From Sarcina ventriculi (GTDB taxonomy: Bacteria; Bacillota; Clostridia; Clostridiales; Clostridiaceae): 64,000 nucleotides of DNA. A program made the translations under genes and the position numbers. The DNA lies in the NCBI RefSeq assembly GCF_900456775.1, contig NZ_UAUL01000011.1, forward strand, positions 62,001 to 126,000, read 5' to 3'. Below are positions 29,210 to 37,796 of the stretch, piece after piece. Position 1 is the first letter of the stretch. Each line of letters begins with the position of its first letter. Below the pieces are notes generated by a model. The model was given only the letters and a program-made list of their open reading frames with translations, searched no databases and was not told the origin of the DNA.

Positions 29210-29269
29210 TTTTTTTTAGAAATAAAAGTTATAATAAGTATGTAAAGAAATATGAGAGGCGTGATTTTT

Positions 29270-29434
29270 ATGAAAAAGAAAAAACATATAAAGAGAAATT
29301 TACTTGTAGGTCTTGCAGGAGCAGCTTTAGTTGCAGCTATTGTATATGATAAAATGAATAAAAATAAAGTGGTTGAAGCTAATGACGAAGATGAAGTTAT
29401 AGCAGATAAAGAAGAAATAATAGAAGAAGAATAG
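29270..29434 (+). CDS. Small membrane-anchored acidic-tail protein, 54 aa
   Basis: Starts MKKKKHIKRN, then a hydrophobic segment (LLVGLAGAALVAAIVY, about 12-27), then an Asn/Lys stretch and a strongly acidic tail (DEDEVIADKEEIIEEE). N-in single-pass topology is likely. I pick 29270 because a GAGAGG site lies upstream; ATG 29252 overlaps it. The stop codon is buried in a 30-bp stem. Family unknown. Confidence 0.65.
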   Translation: MKKKKHIKRNLLVGLAGAALVAAIVYDKMNKNKVVEANDEDEVIADKEEIIEEE

Positions 29435-29490
29435 TTCTTAATAAAAAAAAGAGTTCAAAATTGAATTCTTTTTTTTATTAAGAACTATTC
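29429..29490 (+). terminator. Exceptionally long terminator stem overlapping a stop codon
   Basis: Arms 29429-29458 and 29461-29490 pair over 30 positions with a single G-U, leaving a 2-base loop. The arms contain A8 and T8 runs. The TAG stop (29432-29434) of the preceding small gene lies inside the left arm. Confidence 0.85.
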
Positions 29491-29779
29491 TAAAATAAAA
29501 TACTCGTAAATGATATTAATAAAAAAACTAACAATACTTAAAATATTTACAATTTAAAAAAATTAAATCAAAGAATTATAAAGCATATTAAAGAAAAAAG
29601 GGTAAATTATCGAAAGACAAGTAAAATATTAAGTTAATAGCTAGTTTATGAAAAAATTTGATAGATTAAACCATATTCACAATTTGTATATAAATAAAAT
29701 TTCATTTATTATAGAAGTGCAAGTATTTTAAATTGCGGCTATTAACATATTTAATGGTTAAATATTAAGGAGGGCATCA
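29435..29779. other. AT-rich leader region of the first NlpC/P60 gene
   Basis: 345 bases. After the long terminator stem there is no open frame with a ribosome site. It holds ATTTGTATATAAATAAAA at 29682-29699, which recurs exactly upstream of the second NlpC/P60 gene, and a GGAGGG site just before ATG 29780. Confidence 0.6.
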
Positions 29780-31102
29780 ATGAAAAAAGTTAAAATGACA
29801 GCGATAATATTAGCTGCATCTATGACAATTGGAGGATATGGAGTATTAGGAGCAAACTACTCTTCTGGCATAGTAAGTAATGTAGTTTTAGCTAGTGGTA
29901 CAGATACAGCGCAAACTACAACTACTCCTCAAGTTAATAATATAAAAGCTCAAGGAATTGCCACTAATCAAGGTGTAATAAGTAAAGAAGGCTCTTTAAA
30001 ATTATTAAATCCTCAATTAGGAAGTGTATTTTCAAATGTTTCAGTTGGTGAAATGGCAACAATAAATAATGGAAATATTGATAATGGTTATTATAAAGTT
30101 ACAATTCATGAAACAGGTGATGTAGGTTATTTAAAATCTTCAGATGTACAAGAAATACATAATTATCCTGATAGTCCTTTAACAAGTTTAAATGAAGATG
30201 GAAGCATTGTTAATGTTTCTTATGCAGTTAATGTAAGACAAGGTGCTGGATTAAATACTGATGTTTTAACAACTCTTCATAATGGAAAAAATGTTAAAGT
30301 TATAGGTAAACAAGGACAATGGTATAAAGTACAGGTTGATGGAATAACAGGATATATATACCAAGAATACATATCTATAAATAAAACAGTAAATAAAGAT
30401 ACACATACAAGTAGTTTAACAAATAAAACAATAAATAATTATGCGAGTAGCTTAATAAGCAAGACAGTAAACAAGGATGCAAGTAATTCAACAAGTAAAA
30501 CAATAAACAAAGATACAAGCAATTCGGCAAGTAAAACAATAAATAAGGATACAAGTAATTCAACTAATAAAATCACAAATAAAGATACAAATAATTCAAT
30601 AAATAAGACAGTAAATAAAGATACAAGCAACTCAGCAAGTAAAACAATAAATAAGGATACAAGCAATTCAACCAATAAAATTACAAATAAAGATACAAAT
30701 AATTCAACTAATAAGACAATAAACAAAGATACAAGTAGTTCAACAGGTGTTACTGCTCAACAAGTATTAGCATATGCTTATCAATTTGAAGGATATCCAT
30801 ATGTATGGGGTGGAAGTAGCCCATCAACAGGATTTGACTGTTCTGGATTTGTACAATATGTGTATGCTCATTTTGGAATAAATCTTCCAAGAACTACATT
30901 TGAACAAGTAAATTGTGGTACACCAGTATCATTAAATAATATTAAACCAGGAGATTTAGTATTTGAATTTGGTAGTTCTGAAGGTCCAAATCATGTTGGA
31001 ATTTACATTGGTAATGGTCAAATGATAGATGCTGCTGGTGTTGGACAAGGAGTTACAATTTCTAAATTATATAGTGTTGTAGCTGTAAGAAATGTTTTAT
31101 AA
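29780..31102 (+). CDS. Secreted SH3-NlpC/P60 peptidoglycan hydrolase with 12-residue repeat linker
   Basis: 440 residues. A signal peptide (MKKVKMTAIILAASMTIGG, cleaved near residue 25-38) is followed by a diverged SH3-like domain (about 60-130) and a canonical bacterial SH3 domain (about 135-200: VNVRQGAGLNTDV, QWYKVQVDGITGYIY). A Thr/Asn/Ser/Lys linker of about ten 12-residue repeats (NKDTSNSTSKTI and variants, about 203-320) comes next. The C-terminal NlpC/P60 domain has FDCSGF (Cys about 354), NHVGIYIG (His about 405) and PGDLVF. It should cut gamma-D-Glu-diaminopimelate bonds or other stem-peptide bonds outside the cell. Paralogous to the next gene, nearly identical in the catalytic part. 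Confidence 0.92.
   Translation: MKKVKMTAIILAASMTIGGYGVLGANYSSGIVSNVVLASGTDTAQTTTTPQVNNIKAQGIATNQGVISKEGSLKLLNPQLGSVFSNVSVGEMATINNGNIDNGYYKVTIHETGDVGYLKSSDVQEIHNYPDSPLTSLNEDGSIVNVSYAVNVRQGAGLNTDVLTTLHNGKNVKVIGKQGQWYKVQVDGITGYIYQEYISINKTVNKDTHTSSLTNKTINNYASSLISKTVNKDASNSTSKTINKDTSNSASKTINKDTSNSTNKITNKDTNNSINKTVNKDTSNSASKTINKDTSNSTNKITNKDTNNSTNKTINKDTSSSTGVTAQQVLAYAYQFEGYPYVWGGSSPSTGFDCSGFVQYVYAHFGINLPRTTFEQVNCGTPVSLNNIKPGDLVFEFGSSEGPNHVGIYIGNGQMIDAAGVGQGVTISKLYSVVAVRNVL
30385..30745 (+). repeat. 36-bp coding tandem repeat in the NlpC/P60 gene
   Basis: About ten imperfect 36-base units encoding 12 residues of NKDT-SNST-SKTI type. Within them a 108-base higher-order block (SASKTI, then STNKIT, then a NKT(V/I)-ending unit) occurs twice in succession. 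Near-identical codons mark recent duplication. Confidence 0.85.
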
Positions 31103-31519
31103 TAAAATCATTTAATAATTCTAGAGTTAGAGTGTCAATTTATAGACACTCTTTCTTTTTTGGACAAACCATTTTAAAGAGAAAATAGAAAAAAATATAA
31201 ACTTAAATTAATGTAAATTTTAGTTTAAAACAAATACATAAAATCAAAAAAATAACATTTTTTTTGAAAAAAATTACTTTTAATATATGATGGGCGAATA
31301 TTTTAAAAAAAAATAATAAAAAATATAAGAAAAATGGAGAATTTTAAAGAAAAAAGGCGAAAAATAACATGAGATTTGAATATAAATATGGTTATCTATT
31401 TGTATATAAATAAAAATTAAGTTATGATAAAGATGATTTGATAAATAAAATTTTAGTTAATATGTTAATTGAATTTTCTTTTTGTTATACATAAAAACCT
31501 GATTTATTGATTTTAGGAG
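31103..31519. other. AT-rich spacer between the two NlpC/P60 genes
   Basis: 417 bases. It starts with the terminator at 31128-31162. The rest is about 85% A+T with no convincing open frame. ATTTGTATATAAATAAAA at 31398-31415 is an exact copy of the element before the first paralog, and the AAAGAAAAAAGG tract near 31350 also resembles one upstream of that gene. Confidence 0.6.
31128..31162 (+). terminator. Terminator after the first NlpC/P60 gene
   Basis: AGAGTGTC (31129-31136) pairs with GACACTCT (31145-31152), then TTCTTTTTT. Confidence 0.85.
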
Positions 31520-31528
31520 ATGATTATT

Positions 31529-32566
31529 GTGAAAAAAATATTTATAAGCGGAGTAATTGCATCATACGTGTTATTTGGAGGATGTACACAAGCTTTTGCC
31601 TCGACACTTCCAAATAATACGGCTACAACAACGAAAACTACGAAAACAACAAGTGATACATATACAAAAGTCGAAACTTCAACAGGAATAGTAAATAGTC
31701 CAATTGGTTTATATATGTTAAATGAGCCAAATATGAATGGAAATATTATAACTGCGTTAGACTATGGTGCTAATGTAACTATAGAAGGGGTTTCAGGGGA
31801 CTGGTATAAAGTAGAAGCAGGTGGATATACAGGATATGTATATAAACAATTTATTACTGAAGCAGCTACTGTATATTCATCAAATAATACTAATAGCTCT
31901 ACATCTACTTCAACTACATCTACAACAACTTCTAGTTCTGAATATGGAGTAGTTTCTAATTTGAATTTAGGATATAGTTTAAATTTTAGAACAGCTCCGA
32001 ATTTATCATCAACTATAATAGGTTCACTTGCGGAAGGAACTCAAGTTAAAATATTAGGTGAATCTAATGGATGGTATAATGTAGAATATAATGGAGTAGT
32101 AGGATATGCTTATGGAGAATTTATAAGTATAACTGGTTCTTCAAGTACTTCTTCTACAACATCTAGTAGTTCAGTAACTAATTCAACATCAACATCAAGT
32201 TCAACTTCAACAGTAACAGCACAAGATATAATAAATTATGCAATGCAATTTGAAGGATATCCATATGTATGGGGAGGAGATAGTCCATCAACAGGATTTG
32301 ACTGTTCTGGATTTGTACAATATGTATATGCTCACTTTGGAATAGATCTTCCAAGAACTACATTTGAACAAGTAAATTGTGGTACACCAGTATCATTAAG
32401 TGATGTTAAGCCAGGGGATTTAGTATTTGAAATGCCAAGTCCTGAAGGACCAAATCACGTTGGAATTTACATAGGAAACGGAAAAATATTAGATGCTATG
32501 GATCCACAAAATGGAGTTACAATATCACCAATTTATGAAGTTGTAGCTGTAAGAGATGTTTTATAA
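31529..32566 (+). CDS. Secreted SH3-NlpC/P60 peptidoglycan hydrolase, second paralog
   Basis: About 345 residues. Signal peptide MKKIFISGVIASYVLFGG ending near AFAS. Two SH3 domains are visible (about 45-110 with SGDWYKVEAGGYTGYVY, and 140-200 with LNFRTAPNLSSTI and GWYNVEYNGVVGYAY), joined by Ser/Thr-rich linkers in place of the repeat array of the first paralog. The NlpC/P60 domain has FDCSGF (Cys about 259) and NHVGIYIG (His about 310). I choose GTG 31529, 9 bases after TAGGAG; ATG 31520 touches that site. The catalytic block is almost identical to the first paralog at the DNA level, showing recent duplication or gene conversion. Confidence 0.92.
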   Translation: MKKIFISGVIASYVLFGGCTQAFASTLPNNTATTTKTTKTTSDTYTKVETSTGIVNSPIGLYMLNEPNMNGNIITALDYGANVTIEGVSGDWYKVEAGGYTGYVYKQFITEAATVYSSNNTNSSTSTSTTSTTTSSSEYGVVSNLNLGYSLNFRTAPNLSSTIIGSLAEGTQVKILGESNGWYNVEYNGVVGYAYGEFISITGSSSTSSTTSSSSVTNSTSTSSSTSTVTAQDIINYAMQFEGYPYVWGGDSPSTGFDCSGFVQYVYAHFGIDLPRTTFEQVNCGTPVSLSDVKPGDLVFEMPSPEGPNHVGIYIGNGKILDAMDPQNGVTISPIYEVVAVRDVL

Positions 32567-32581
32567 TATAACTTTAATATT

Positions 32582-32618
32582 CTTAAGCTATATCTATTAG
32601 ATATAGCTTAAGTTTAAT
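32582..32618 (+). terminator. Hairpin after the second NlpC/P60 gene
   Basis: CTTAAGCTATATCTA pairs perfectly with TAGATATAGCTTAAG, with a 1-base centre. The following T tract is broken (TTTAATTAT), so termination strength is uncertain. Confidence 0.65.
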
Positions 32619-32778
32619 TATATGCTAAAGCAATGTCTAAATAAATGAACAAGTTGTTAAATTATTGTTGAATTTATAAAAAAAAAGGAGTAAAATGTTA
32701 AAAAATCAATAAATTTTAGTTAAATATAATAGCTATAAAAATTATATTACTATATGTGTGTAAGAAAGGAAAAATTAT

Positions 32779-34452
32779 ATGAATAAAAAAGAAAAAAAAA
32801 GAAGAGTATCTATAATAATAGCAATACTCTTTATTTTTTTATGTGGCTATTTTACATTTTGGCTCTTAATACCTGGTATACCAAAAGGGGATGATTTATA
32901 CTTTCATCTGTCACGTATAGTTGGCATTAAAAATGGACTTGAGCTTGGAAGTTTTCCAGTTAAAATTTATCCAGGATATTTTCATGGATATGGGTATGCT
33001 AATGGTCTTTTTTACCCCGATTTATTTTTATATATTCCAGCAATCTTAGTGTGTTTTGGAATGAAGGTTGTTACCGCTTACAAAATATTATTGCTTTTAT
33101 GCACTATATTTGCGGCTTTGTTTATGTACATATGTGTTAAAGGAATATCAAAATCTAGATATGCAGCAACTATATCTATGATAGTTTATACCTTAGCAAG
33201 TTATAGGGCTATTGACGCTTATACTAGGGCTGATCTTGGGGAAACCTTAGCATTTGTATTTTTACCACTAGTAATACTTGGAATGTATAAAATAATCTAT
33301 GATAATTATAAACAATGGTATATATTAAGTCTTGGAATAGCGGCTATATTTTTATCTCACGAAATAAGTTCAATAGTAGTTTCTGGATTTACGATTTTGA
33401 TATTTTTAATAGGACTTTTTCACATGAGAAAAGAAAAAATAAGAATTTTATACTTTATTTTAGCAGGGGTTGTAGCATGTCTTTTGACTTCATATTTTAC
33501 TTTTCCGTTAGTTCAACAAATATTAAGTCAAAAGTTTATATTAACAACAAAAACAATAACCCAATTTACTCTTTCTCAAACTGTGGAAGGATTTTTACCA
33601 GCAATATTTTCATTTAGATTTAATAAATTTTTAATTCCTGCAATTTCAGGAGTTGGAATTGCAATATTAGTTATGCCGATTCTTAGATTCAAGGTAAGAA
33701 AGAATAAAAATTCGTATTTTGTATATTCAGATATATGTTTAGTTATGGGGATTATATGTCTTTTAGCTGTTATAGGATGGTTCCCATGGAATACCATAAC
33801 TCATATTTGCAAGCAAATAGGTGCTATTCAATTTGCTTGGAGGCTTTTACTTCCAGCTACTGCATTTTTATCAGTAAGTTCTGGGATTATAGCTTTTTCA
33901 TTATTTAAAAAAAATAATAGTAGAAAAATTGCATTAATTATAGTTTTAATTTTATCGATATTTGCATCTACAGTAAATATTTATGCTGATTATACAGCAA
34001 AAGTTGCAAGTCATAAAATGATATCTGAAAATTACCAAGTTGATTATTCTGTTGGGAATGGAGAATATTTACCAGCTAATACAAATATTAAAGAACTTGC
34101 TGAAAGAGGAAATATTATAACGTCTAATAATAAAAATATTAAGTTTTCTTTTATTAAGAATGGAACTAATATAAAAATACAGTTTTATGGAAATAACATT
34201 AAAGATAGTTACTTTGAACTTCCTTTAATATATTACTTAGGATATAAAGCTACATTAGATGTTAATGGAAAGGAACATAATCTTATAGTAGAGAAGGGTT
34301 CAAACAATATAGTTAAAGTTGATTTAAGTGATTATACAAATGGTACTATATACGTAAAATATGGAGGTAGTATACTTCAACACATATCATTAGTAATATC
34401 AATTATTACTTTAATTTTACTTATCATATACGTTGTTATTAAGAAAAAATAA
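32779..34452 (+). CDS. Large polytopic membrane protein, GT-C/YfhO-like
   Basis: 557 residues with about ten transmembrane helices and one C-terminal helix after a roughly 100-residue extracytoplasmic beta-rich region. The first loop after TM1 carries PKGDDLYFHLSRI, an Asp/His pattern like the catalytic loop of lipid-linked-sugar GT-C glycosyltransferases, and RADLGETLAF follows in a later loop. Similar clostridial proteins are annotated as YfhO-family or 6-pyruvoyl-tetrahydropterin-synthase-related membrane proteins. It may transfer a sugar from a lipid carrier to a surface polymer. Position between wall hydrolases and two GT4 genes supports an envelope role. AAAGGA precedes the ATG. Confidence 0.72.
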   Translation: MNKKEKKRRVSIIIAILFIFLCGYFTFWLLIPGIPKGDDLYFHLSRIVGIKNGLELGSFPVKIYPGYFHGYGYANGLFYPDLFLYIPAILVCFGMKVVTAYKILLLLCTIFAALFMYICVKGISKSRYAATISMIVYTLASYRAIDAYTRADLGETLAFVFLPLVILGMYKIIYDNYKQWYILSLGIAAIFLSHEISSIVVSGFTILIFLIGLFHMRKEKIRILYFILAGVVACLLTSYFTFPLVQQILSQKFILTTKTITQFTLSQTVEGFLPAIFSFRFNKFLIPAISGVGIAILVMPILRFKVRKNKNSYFVYSDICLVMGIICLLAVIGWFPWNTITHICKQIGAIQFAWRLLLPATAFLSVSSGIIAFSLFKKNNSRKIALIIVLILSIFASTVNIYADYTAKVASHKMISENYQVDYSVGNGEYLPANTNIKELAERGNIITSNNKNIKFSFIKNGTNIKIQFYGNNIKDSYFELPLIYYLGYKATLDVNGKEHNLIVEKGSNNIVKVDLSDYTNGTIYVKYGGSILQHISLVISIITLILLIIYVVIKKK

Positions 34453-34478
34453 ATTAAGTAAAGTCATAAAGAAATAAA

Positions 34479-34513
34479 AAAAGAAAAGCTAAAATTATTT
34501 TAGCTTTTCTTTT
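34479..34513. terminator. Bidirectional terminator
   Basis: AAAAGAAAAGCTAAAA pairs with TTTTAGCTTTTCTTTT between convergent genes. Confidence 0.9.
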
Positions 34514-34541
34514 GCATGTAAAATATTTAGTTAAAGGAATT

Positions 34542-35615
34542 TTAGTTTTTATTACTTTTAAAAATATCTATTTCTCTTAAAAGAGCTGATTCTATTGTAG
34601 ATATTGTTTTTTGTAAATTAAGAGATTCTACGGTTTTTTTACAGTATTCTTTGCTAGGTAGGGATATTTTATTGTTTATTATATCCTTTAGCAAATTTAC
34701 AAAGGAATTCTCATCATTACTATCTATAAACCAACCATTTTTTCCGTGGGTAATAAATTTATTTTTTATTTTTGAATTTGTACATATTACAGGAATTCCA
34801 TGTGCTAGAGATTCAAGTAATACTAAAGGGCATTTATCCTCATTTGAAGGAAGGATTAAAATAGAAGCTTTAGAAACTTTAGTCCAAGGATTTTCTTGCC
34901 AATTAGTCCATGATATTTTTTCAGAAATTTTTAAGTCTAGAGCTTGTTGTTTTAGAAAAGCTAAAAGAGAACCATCTCCAATTATTTTTAACAAAAAATT
35001 ATTATCTAATTTAGACAATGAATTTAAAAGATAGGGAATGTTTTTTTCAGATTCTAAACGTCCTATATATAATATTTCTAAGTTTTTTTCAGAAAGATTA
35101 ATATTAGATATATTATCAGTATTAATTAAGTTTTGAATTGAGTAAATTCTTTTATTACCGAGTAGATTTTTAATATCTAATTCTATTTCTTTATTTAGAG
35201 CAAAATGAGCTAATGAAAATCCTAAAGATTCTTTGCTATAAAAATTCTTTATGGAATCATGCAAAAAAGATACTAAAGGAACTGAAAGAATATTATTTTC
35301 TTCAAGAGCATAATAACATATATAATTTTGAATACAATCATAAAAAGCTATACATATATCAGGTTTACCAATTAAAGATAGTATTTTTTTATAATTTGTA
35401 GAAAATTCTAAATAACTTCCATTATTAATTGTTGCACCTAAACCATAATAATATACATTATCTAAAGCATTTAACCATTTTTTAAATAATGGAGGGTATG
35501 CCATTAAAATTCTAACAGTATGTCCTTTCTTTTTTAATGAATTACTAAGTAGTGTTAAGGTAGTTTCAGCACCACCTTTCCCACCAAGATAATATGTTAC
35601 AATATCTATAATCAT
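34542..35615 (-). CDS. Family 4 glycosyltransferase (second of tandem pair)
   Basis: A 357-residue GT-B enzyme. The N-terminal acceptor half begins MIIDIVTYYLGGKGGAET. The C-terminal donor half has ILYIGRLESEKNI, KIIGDGSL, the typical NEDKCPLVLLESLAHGIPVI (E-x7-E region) and a helical tail. It is a retaining transferase using a nucleotide-sugar donor, cytosolic or membrane-peripheral. Shares the LGGKGGAE/ TGHGGVE start, the WQENPW(T/S)KVS motif and overall length with the adjacent gene, so the two arose by duplication. TAGGTGA precedes the ATG. Gap to the upstream paralog is 5 bases, so they form an operon. Confidence 0.88.
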   Translation of the reverse strand: MIIDIVTYYLGGKGGAETTLTLLSNSLKKKGHTVRILMAYPPLFKKWLNALDNVYYYGLGATINNGSYLEFSTNYKKILSLIGKPDICIAFYDCIQNYICYYALEENNILSVPLVSFLHDSIKNFYSKESLGFSLAHFALNKEIELDIKNLLGNKRIYSIQNLINTDNISNINLSEKNLEILYIGRLESEKNIPYLLNSLSKLDNNFLLKIIGDGSLLAFLKQQALDLKISEKISWTNWQENPWTKVSKASILILPSNEDKCPLVLLESLAHGIPVICTNSKIKNKFITHGKNGWFIDSNDENSFVNLLKDIINNKISLPSKEYCKKTVESLNLQKTISTIESALLREIDIFKSNKN

Positions 35616-35620
35616 TTAAA

Positions 35621-36688
35621 TCACCTACTAAAATTTTCAACATATTTTTTTAGTATATTTTCGATATTATTAATAACATTATCAACAGTATATTTTTGTA
35701 TAGACTCAATGCATGTTTCTCTACTTGGAAGAGAATATTTCTTATTAATAATATTATTTAATATTTTTGAAAGATTTATATAATCATCAACATCATAAAG
35801 ATAGCCATTGACACCATCTATAATCATGTCTTCAGGCCCTCCACACCTCGTTGAAATAACAGGAATTCCTCTCATAAGTGATTCAGCAGTAGATAACGAA
35901 AACCCCTCAGAAGGTGATGCTACTATTGTAAAAGAGGCTTCAGAAACTTTTGACCAAGGATTTTCTTGCCAACCAAGCCATTTAATCTTTTTAGAAATAC
36001 CTAAAGTATTAGCTAATTCTTTAAGTTCAAAGGTCAAACTTCCATCACCTATAATAGTTAATTCAAAAGGAGCATCTACATTAGCTAATGCCTTAAACAA
36101 AATATCAGTACCTTTTTCTTTATCTAATCTTGATAGATATAATATTTTAGTAATATTTAATGGTCTAGAAATAGTTGATATATTTTTATTTTCAATAGGA
36201 TTACCTATTAAAAAAATGTTATTATTATTTTTAACATTATCTTCTATACTTCTTTTTACAAGGGAACTTATAGCTAAATGACCATCACAGTAGTTTAGTA
36301 AACATTCCCATCCATAAACCCATGAAGGTCCATGTATCCAAGATATAATAGGAATTATATTTATATTGTCTTTAAGTGCAAGATGACATAAGTAACTAGA
36401 TAATGTGGAATGCGTAGCTAGTACAATGTCTGGCTTTCCAAGTTTAAATAATAAGTTTTTATAATTAATTGCATAATTATAAAAATCTTTAATATTGTAA
36501 AATTCATTAGAATTTCCGTAATAATAAATTTCATCTAATGTTTTAATCCATTCTTCATAAAATGGTTTATAGCTTTGGAATACCCTAACCCTATGTCCTC
36601 TATTTTTTAATCCTTTAACTACTTGTGTAATAGCATTTTCAACTCCTCCATGTCCAGTTCCATATATTAAAACAATATCGATAATCAA
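35621..36688 (-). CDS. Family 4 glycosyltransferase (first of tandem pair)
   Basis: About 355 residues, GT-B fold. Donor-half motifs are ILYLSRLDKEKGTD, TIIGDGSLTFEL and the catalytic-type ASPSEGFSLSTAESLMRGIPVIS. The start is set by comparison: AAGGAG lies 6 bases before a TTG at 36688, giving (M)IIDIVLIYGTGHGGVEN, which aligns with the paralog's MIIDIV. The longer frame from ATG 36718 would cover the ribosome site. First gene of a two-gene operon. The sugar and acceptor cannot be read from sequence. Confidence 0.88.
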   Translation of the reverse strand: MIIDIVLIYGTGHGGVENAITQVVKGLKNRGHRVRVFQSYKPFYEEWIKTLDEIYYYGNSNEFYNIKDFYNYAINYKNLLFKLGKPDIVLATHSTLSSYLCHLALKDNINIIPIISWIHGPSWVYGWECLLNYCDGHLAISSLVKRSIEDNVKNNNNIFLIGNPIENKNISTISRPLNITKILYLSRLDKEKGTDILFKALANVDAPFELTIIGDGSLTFELKELANTLGISKKIKWLGWQENPWSKVSEASFTIVASPSEGFSLSTAESLMRGIPVISTRCGGPEDMIIDGVNGYLYDVDDYINLSKILNNIINKKYSLPSRETCIESIQKYTVDNVINNIENILKKYVENFSR

Positions 36689-36844
36689 TTTATACTCCTT
36701 ATGATATATAAAATTCATAATAATATATGTTAAATTTTTGTTTTATATTCGATAGGAGAAAATATTGAAAAACTTATATATTTTCTATATAAATAAATTT
36801 TGAATATGTATGTTAGAATAATAAATAGAAAGAGGGTTATGTGT

Positions 36845-37348
36845 ATGATTATGGAAGGAAATATAAGTATAAGAACAATTGAAAGAGATGATTTAAAAAC
36901 TATTTACAGATGGAACTCACAAGAAATAAGGGGGGACTTTCAAGAATTTAAATTCCAATCATTAAATGAATTAGAGCAAGATTATAATAAAAGTGGATTT
37001 TGTTCAGATGAGTTTCAAGTGTTAATGATTAAAGAAGAAGAGCATAAAATAGGACTAGTATATCTTAGTTTTTACAGAGAGGGGATTGTTAAGATAGGAA
37101 TGGTATTGACTCCTAATAGTTGTAATAGAGGAAAAGGAACTACTATTTTGAAAATGATAATTAAATATTTATTTAGCAATTATCCAATTGTAAGGGTAGA
37201 AGCTGATACAGATGTGAAGAATATAGCTGCTCAAAAAATACTTGAAAAGGCAGGATTTTTGAAAGAGGGTATTCTTAGAAAATATAGGTTTCATCATGGA
37301 AAATATAATGATTCGTATATATACAGTTTTATTAATGAAAAATTTTGA
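36845..37348 (+). CDS. GNAT-family N-acetyltransferase
   Basis: About 167 residues (several ATG choices at 36839, 36845 and 36851; the middle one is best spaced from AGAGGG). It resembles the RimJ/RimL-type branch: ISIRTIERDDLKTIYRW at the start, a KIGMVLTPNSCNRGKGTTILKMI acetyl-CoA loop (split: V-x-x-x-x-R-G-K-G-T pattern), VEADTDVKNIAAQKILEKAGF and KEGILRKYRFHHGKYNDSYIYSF at the end. Substrate may be a protein N-terminus or a small amine. Monocistronic. Confidence 0.85.
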   Translation: MIMEGNISIRTIERDDLKTIYRWNSQEIRGDFQEFKFQSLNELEQDYNKSGFCSDEFQVLMIKEEEHKIGLVYLSFYREGIVKIGMVLTPNSCNRGKGTTILKMIIKYLFSNYPIVRVEADTDVKNIAAQKILEKAGFLKEGILRKYRFHHGKYNDSYIYSFINEKF

Positions 37349-37434
37349 TAATGTTAACTATTTTTAATTATATATTTTAATTTAAAAATTAATAAGATAA
37401 AAAAATTTAATTGTTAATATATAATGTAAAATAA

Positions 37435-37499
37435 TTGATTTTTTTACAAATATATAATATAATAAATATAAATATTTAACTAATTAGTTAAATATTTAT
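37435..37499 (+). promoter_or_regulatory. Promoter and 32-bp palindromic operator of the sdpR/sdpI-like pair
   Basis: TTGATT (37435-37440), 17 bases, TATAAT (37458-37463), then a perfect 32-bp palindrome: left arm ATAAATATTTAACTAA (37468-37483) and right arm TTAGTTAAATATTTAT (37484-37499). It covers the expected start of transcription, as for an ArsR-family autorepressor. AGAGAGGA and ATG 37521 follow. Confidence 0.8.
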
Positions 37500-37520
37500 A
37501 TAAAGAGAGGACAGCAGGAT

Positions 37521-37796
37521 ATGAATAAAGTTTTTAAGGCATTAAGTGATGAAACTAGACGAGAAATTCTTAAGATTTTAAGTAAGGGTGATATGTCTAT
37601 GGGAGATATAGCAAATAATTTTAATATGTCAAAACCTGCAATATCAAAACATTTAGATATATTAAAGAATGCTAAACTTATAACGGCGGAAAAAAAGGGA
37701 CAATTTATAATTTATTCAATTAACACATCTGTAATACAACAAGTTTTAGGAGGATTTCTTGATATATTTTCAAAAGGTAAGGGGGATGATGTATGA
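37521..37796 (+). CDS. ArsR-family autorepressor, SdpR-like
   Basis: A 91-residue winged helix protein: KALSDETRREILKILSKGDM, then MGDIANNFNMSKPAISKHLDILKNAKLI as recognition region and KKGQFIIYSIN wing. It lacks the metal-binding cysteines of ArsR/SmtB, as SdpR does. In B. subtilis SdpR represses sdpRI until SdpI captures it at the membrane. It overlaps the next gene by 4 bases (ATGA), so the proteins are made together. The palindrome just upstream is its likely operator. Confidence 0.88.
   Translation: MNKVFKALSDETRREILKILSKGDMSMGDIANNFNMSKPAISKHLDILKNAKLITAEKKGQFIIYSINTSVIQQVLGGFLDIFSKGKGDDV

Noticed and set aside
30439-30726. Minus-strand open frame of 95 codons within the NlpC/P60 repeat region
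   Set aside because: It is the antisense of the tandem repeat (its own sequence is the same short unit repeated), lacks a ribosome site, and arises because the repeat codons contain no reverse-strand stops.
30385-30745. CRISPR-like regular repeats
   Set aside because: Units are 36 bp with no unique spacers between them, run in frame and encode the protein linker; no cas genes are present.
33315-33617. Alternative-frame 100-codon frame within the GT-C-like gene
   Set aside because: Overlaps a long, clearly coding membrane-protein frame; its composition is that of an out-of-frame reading.
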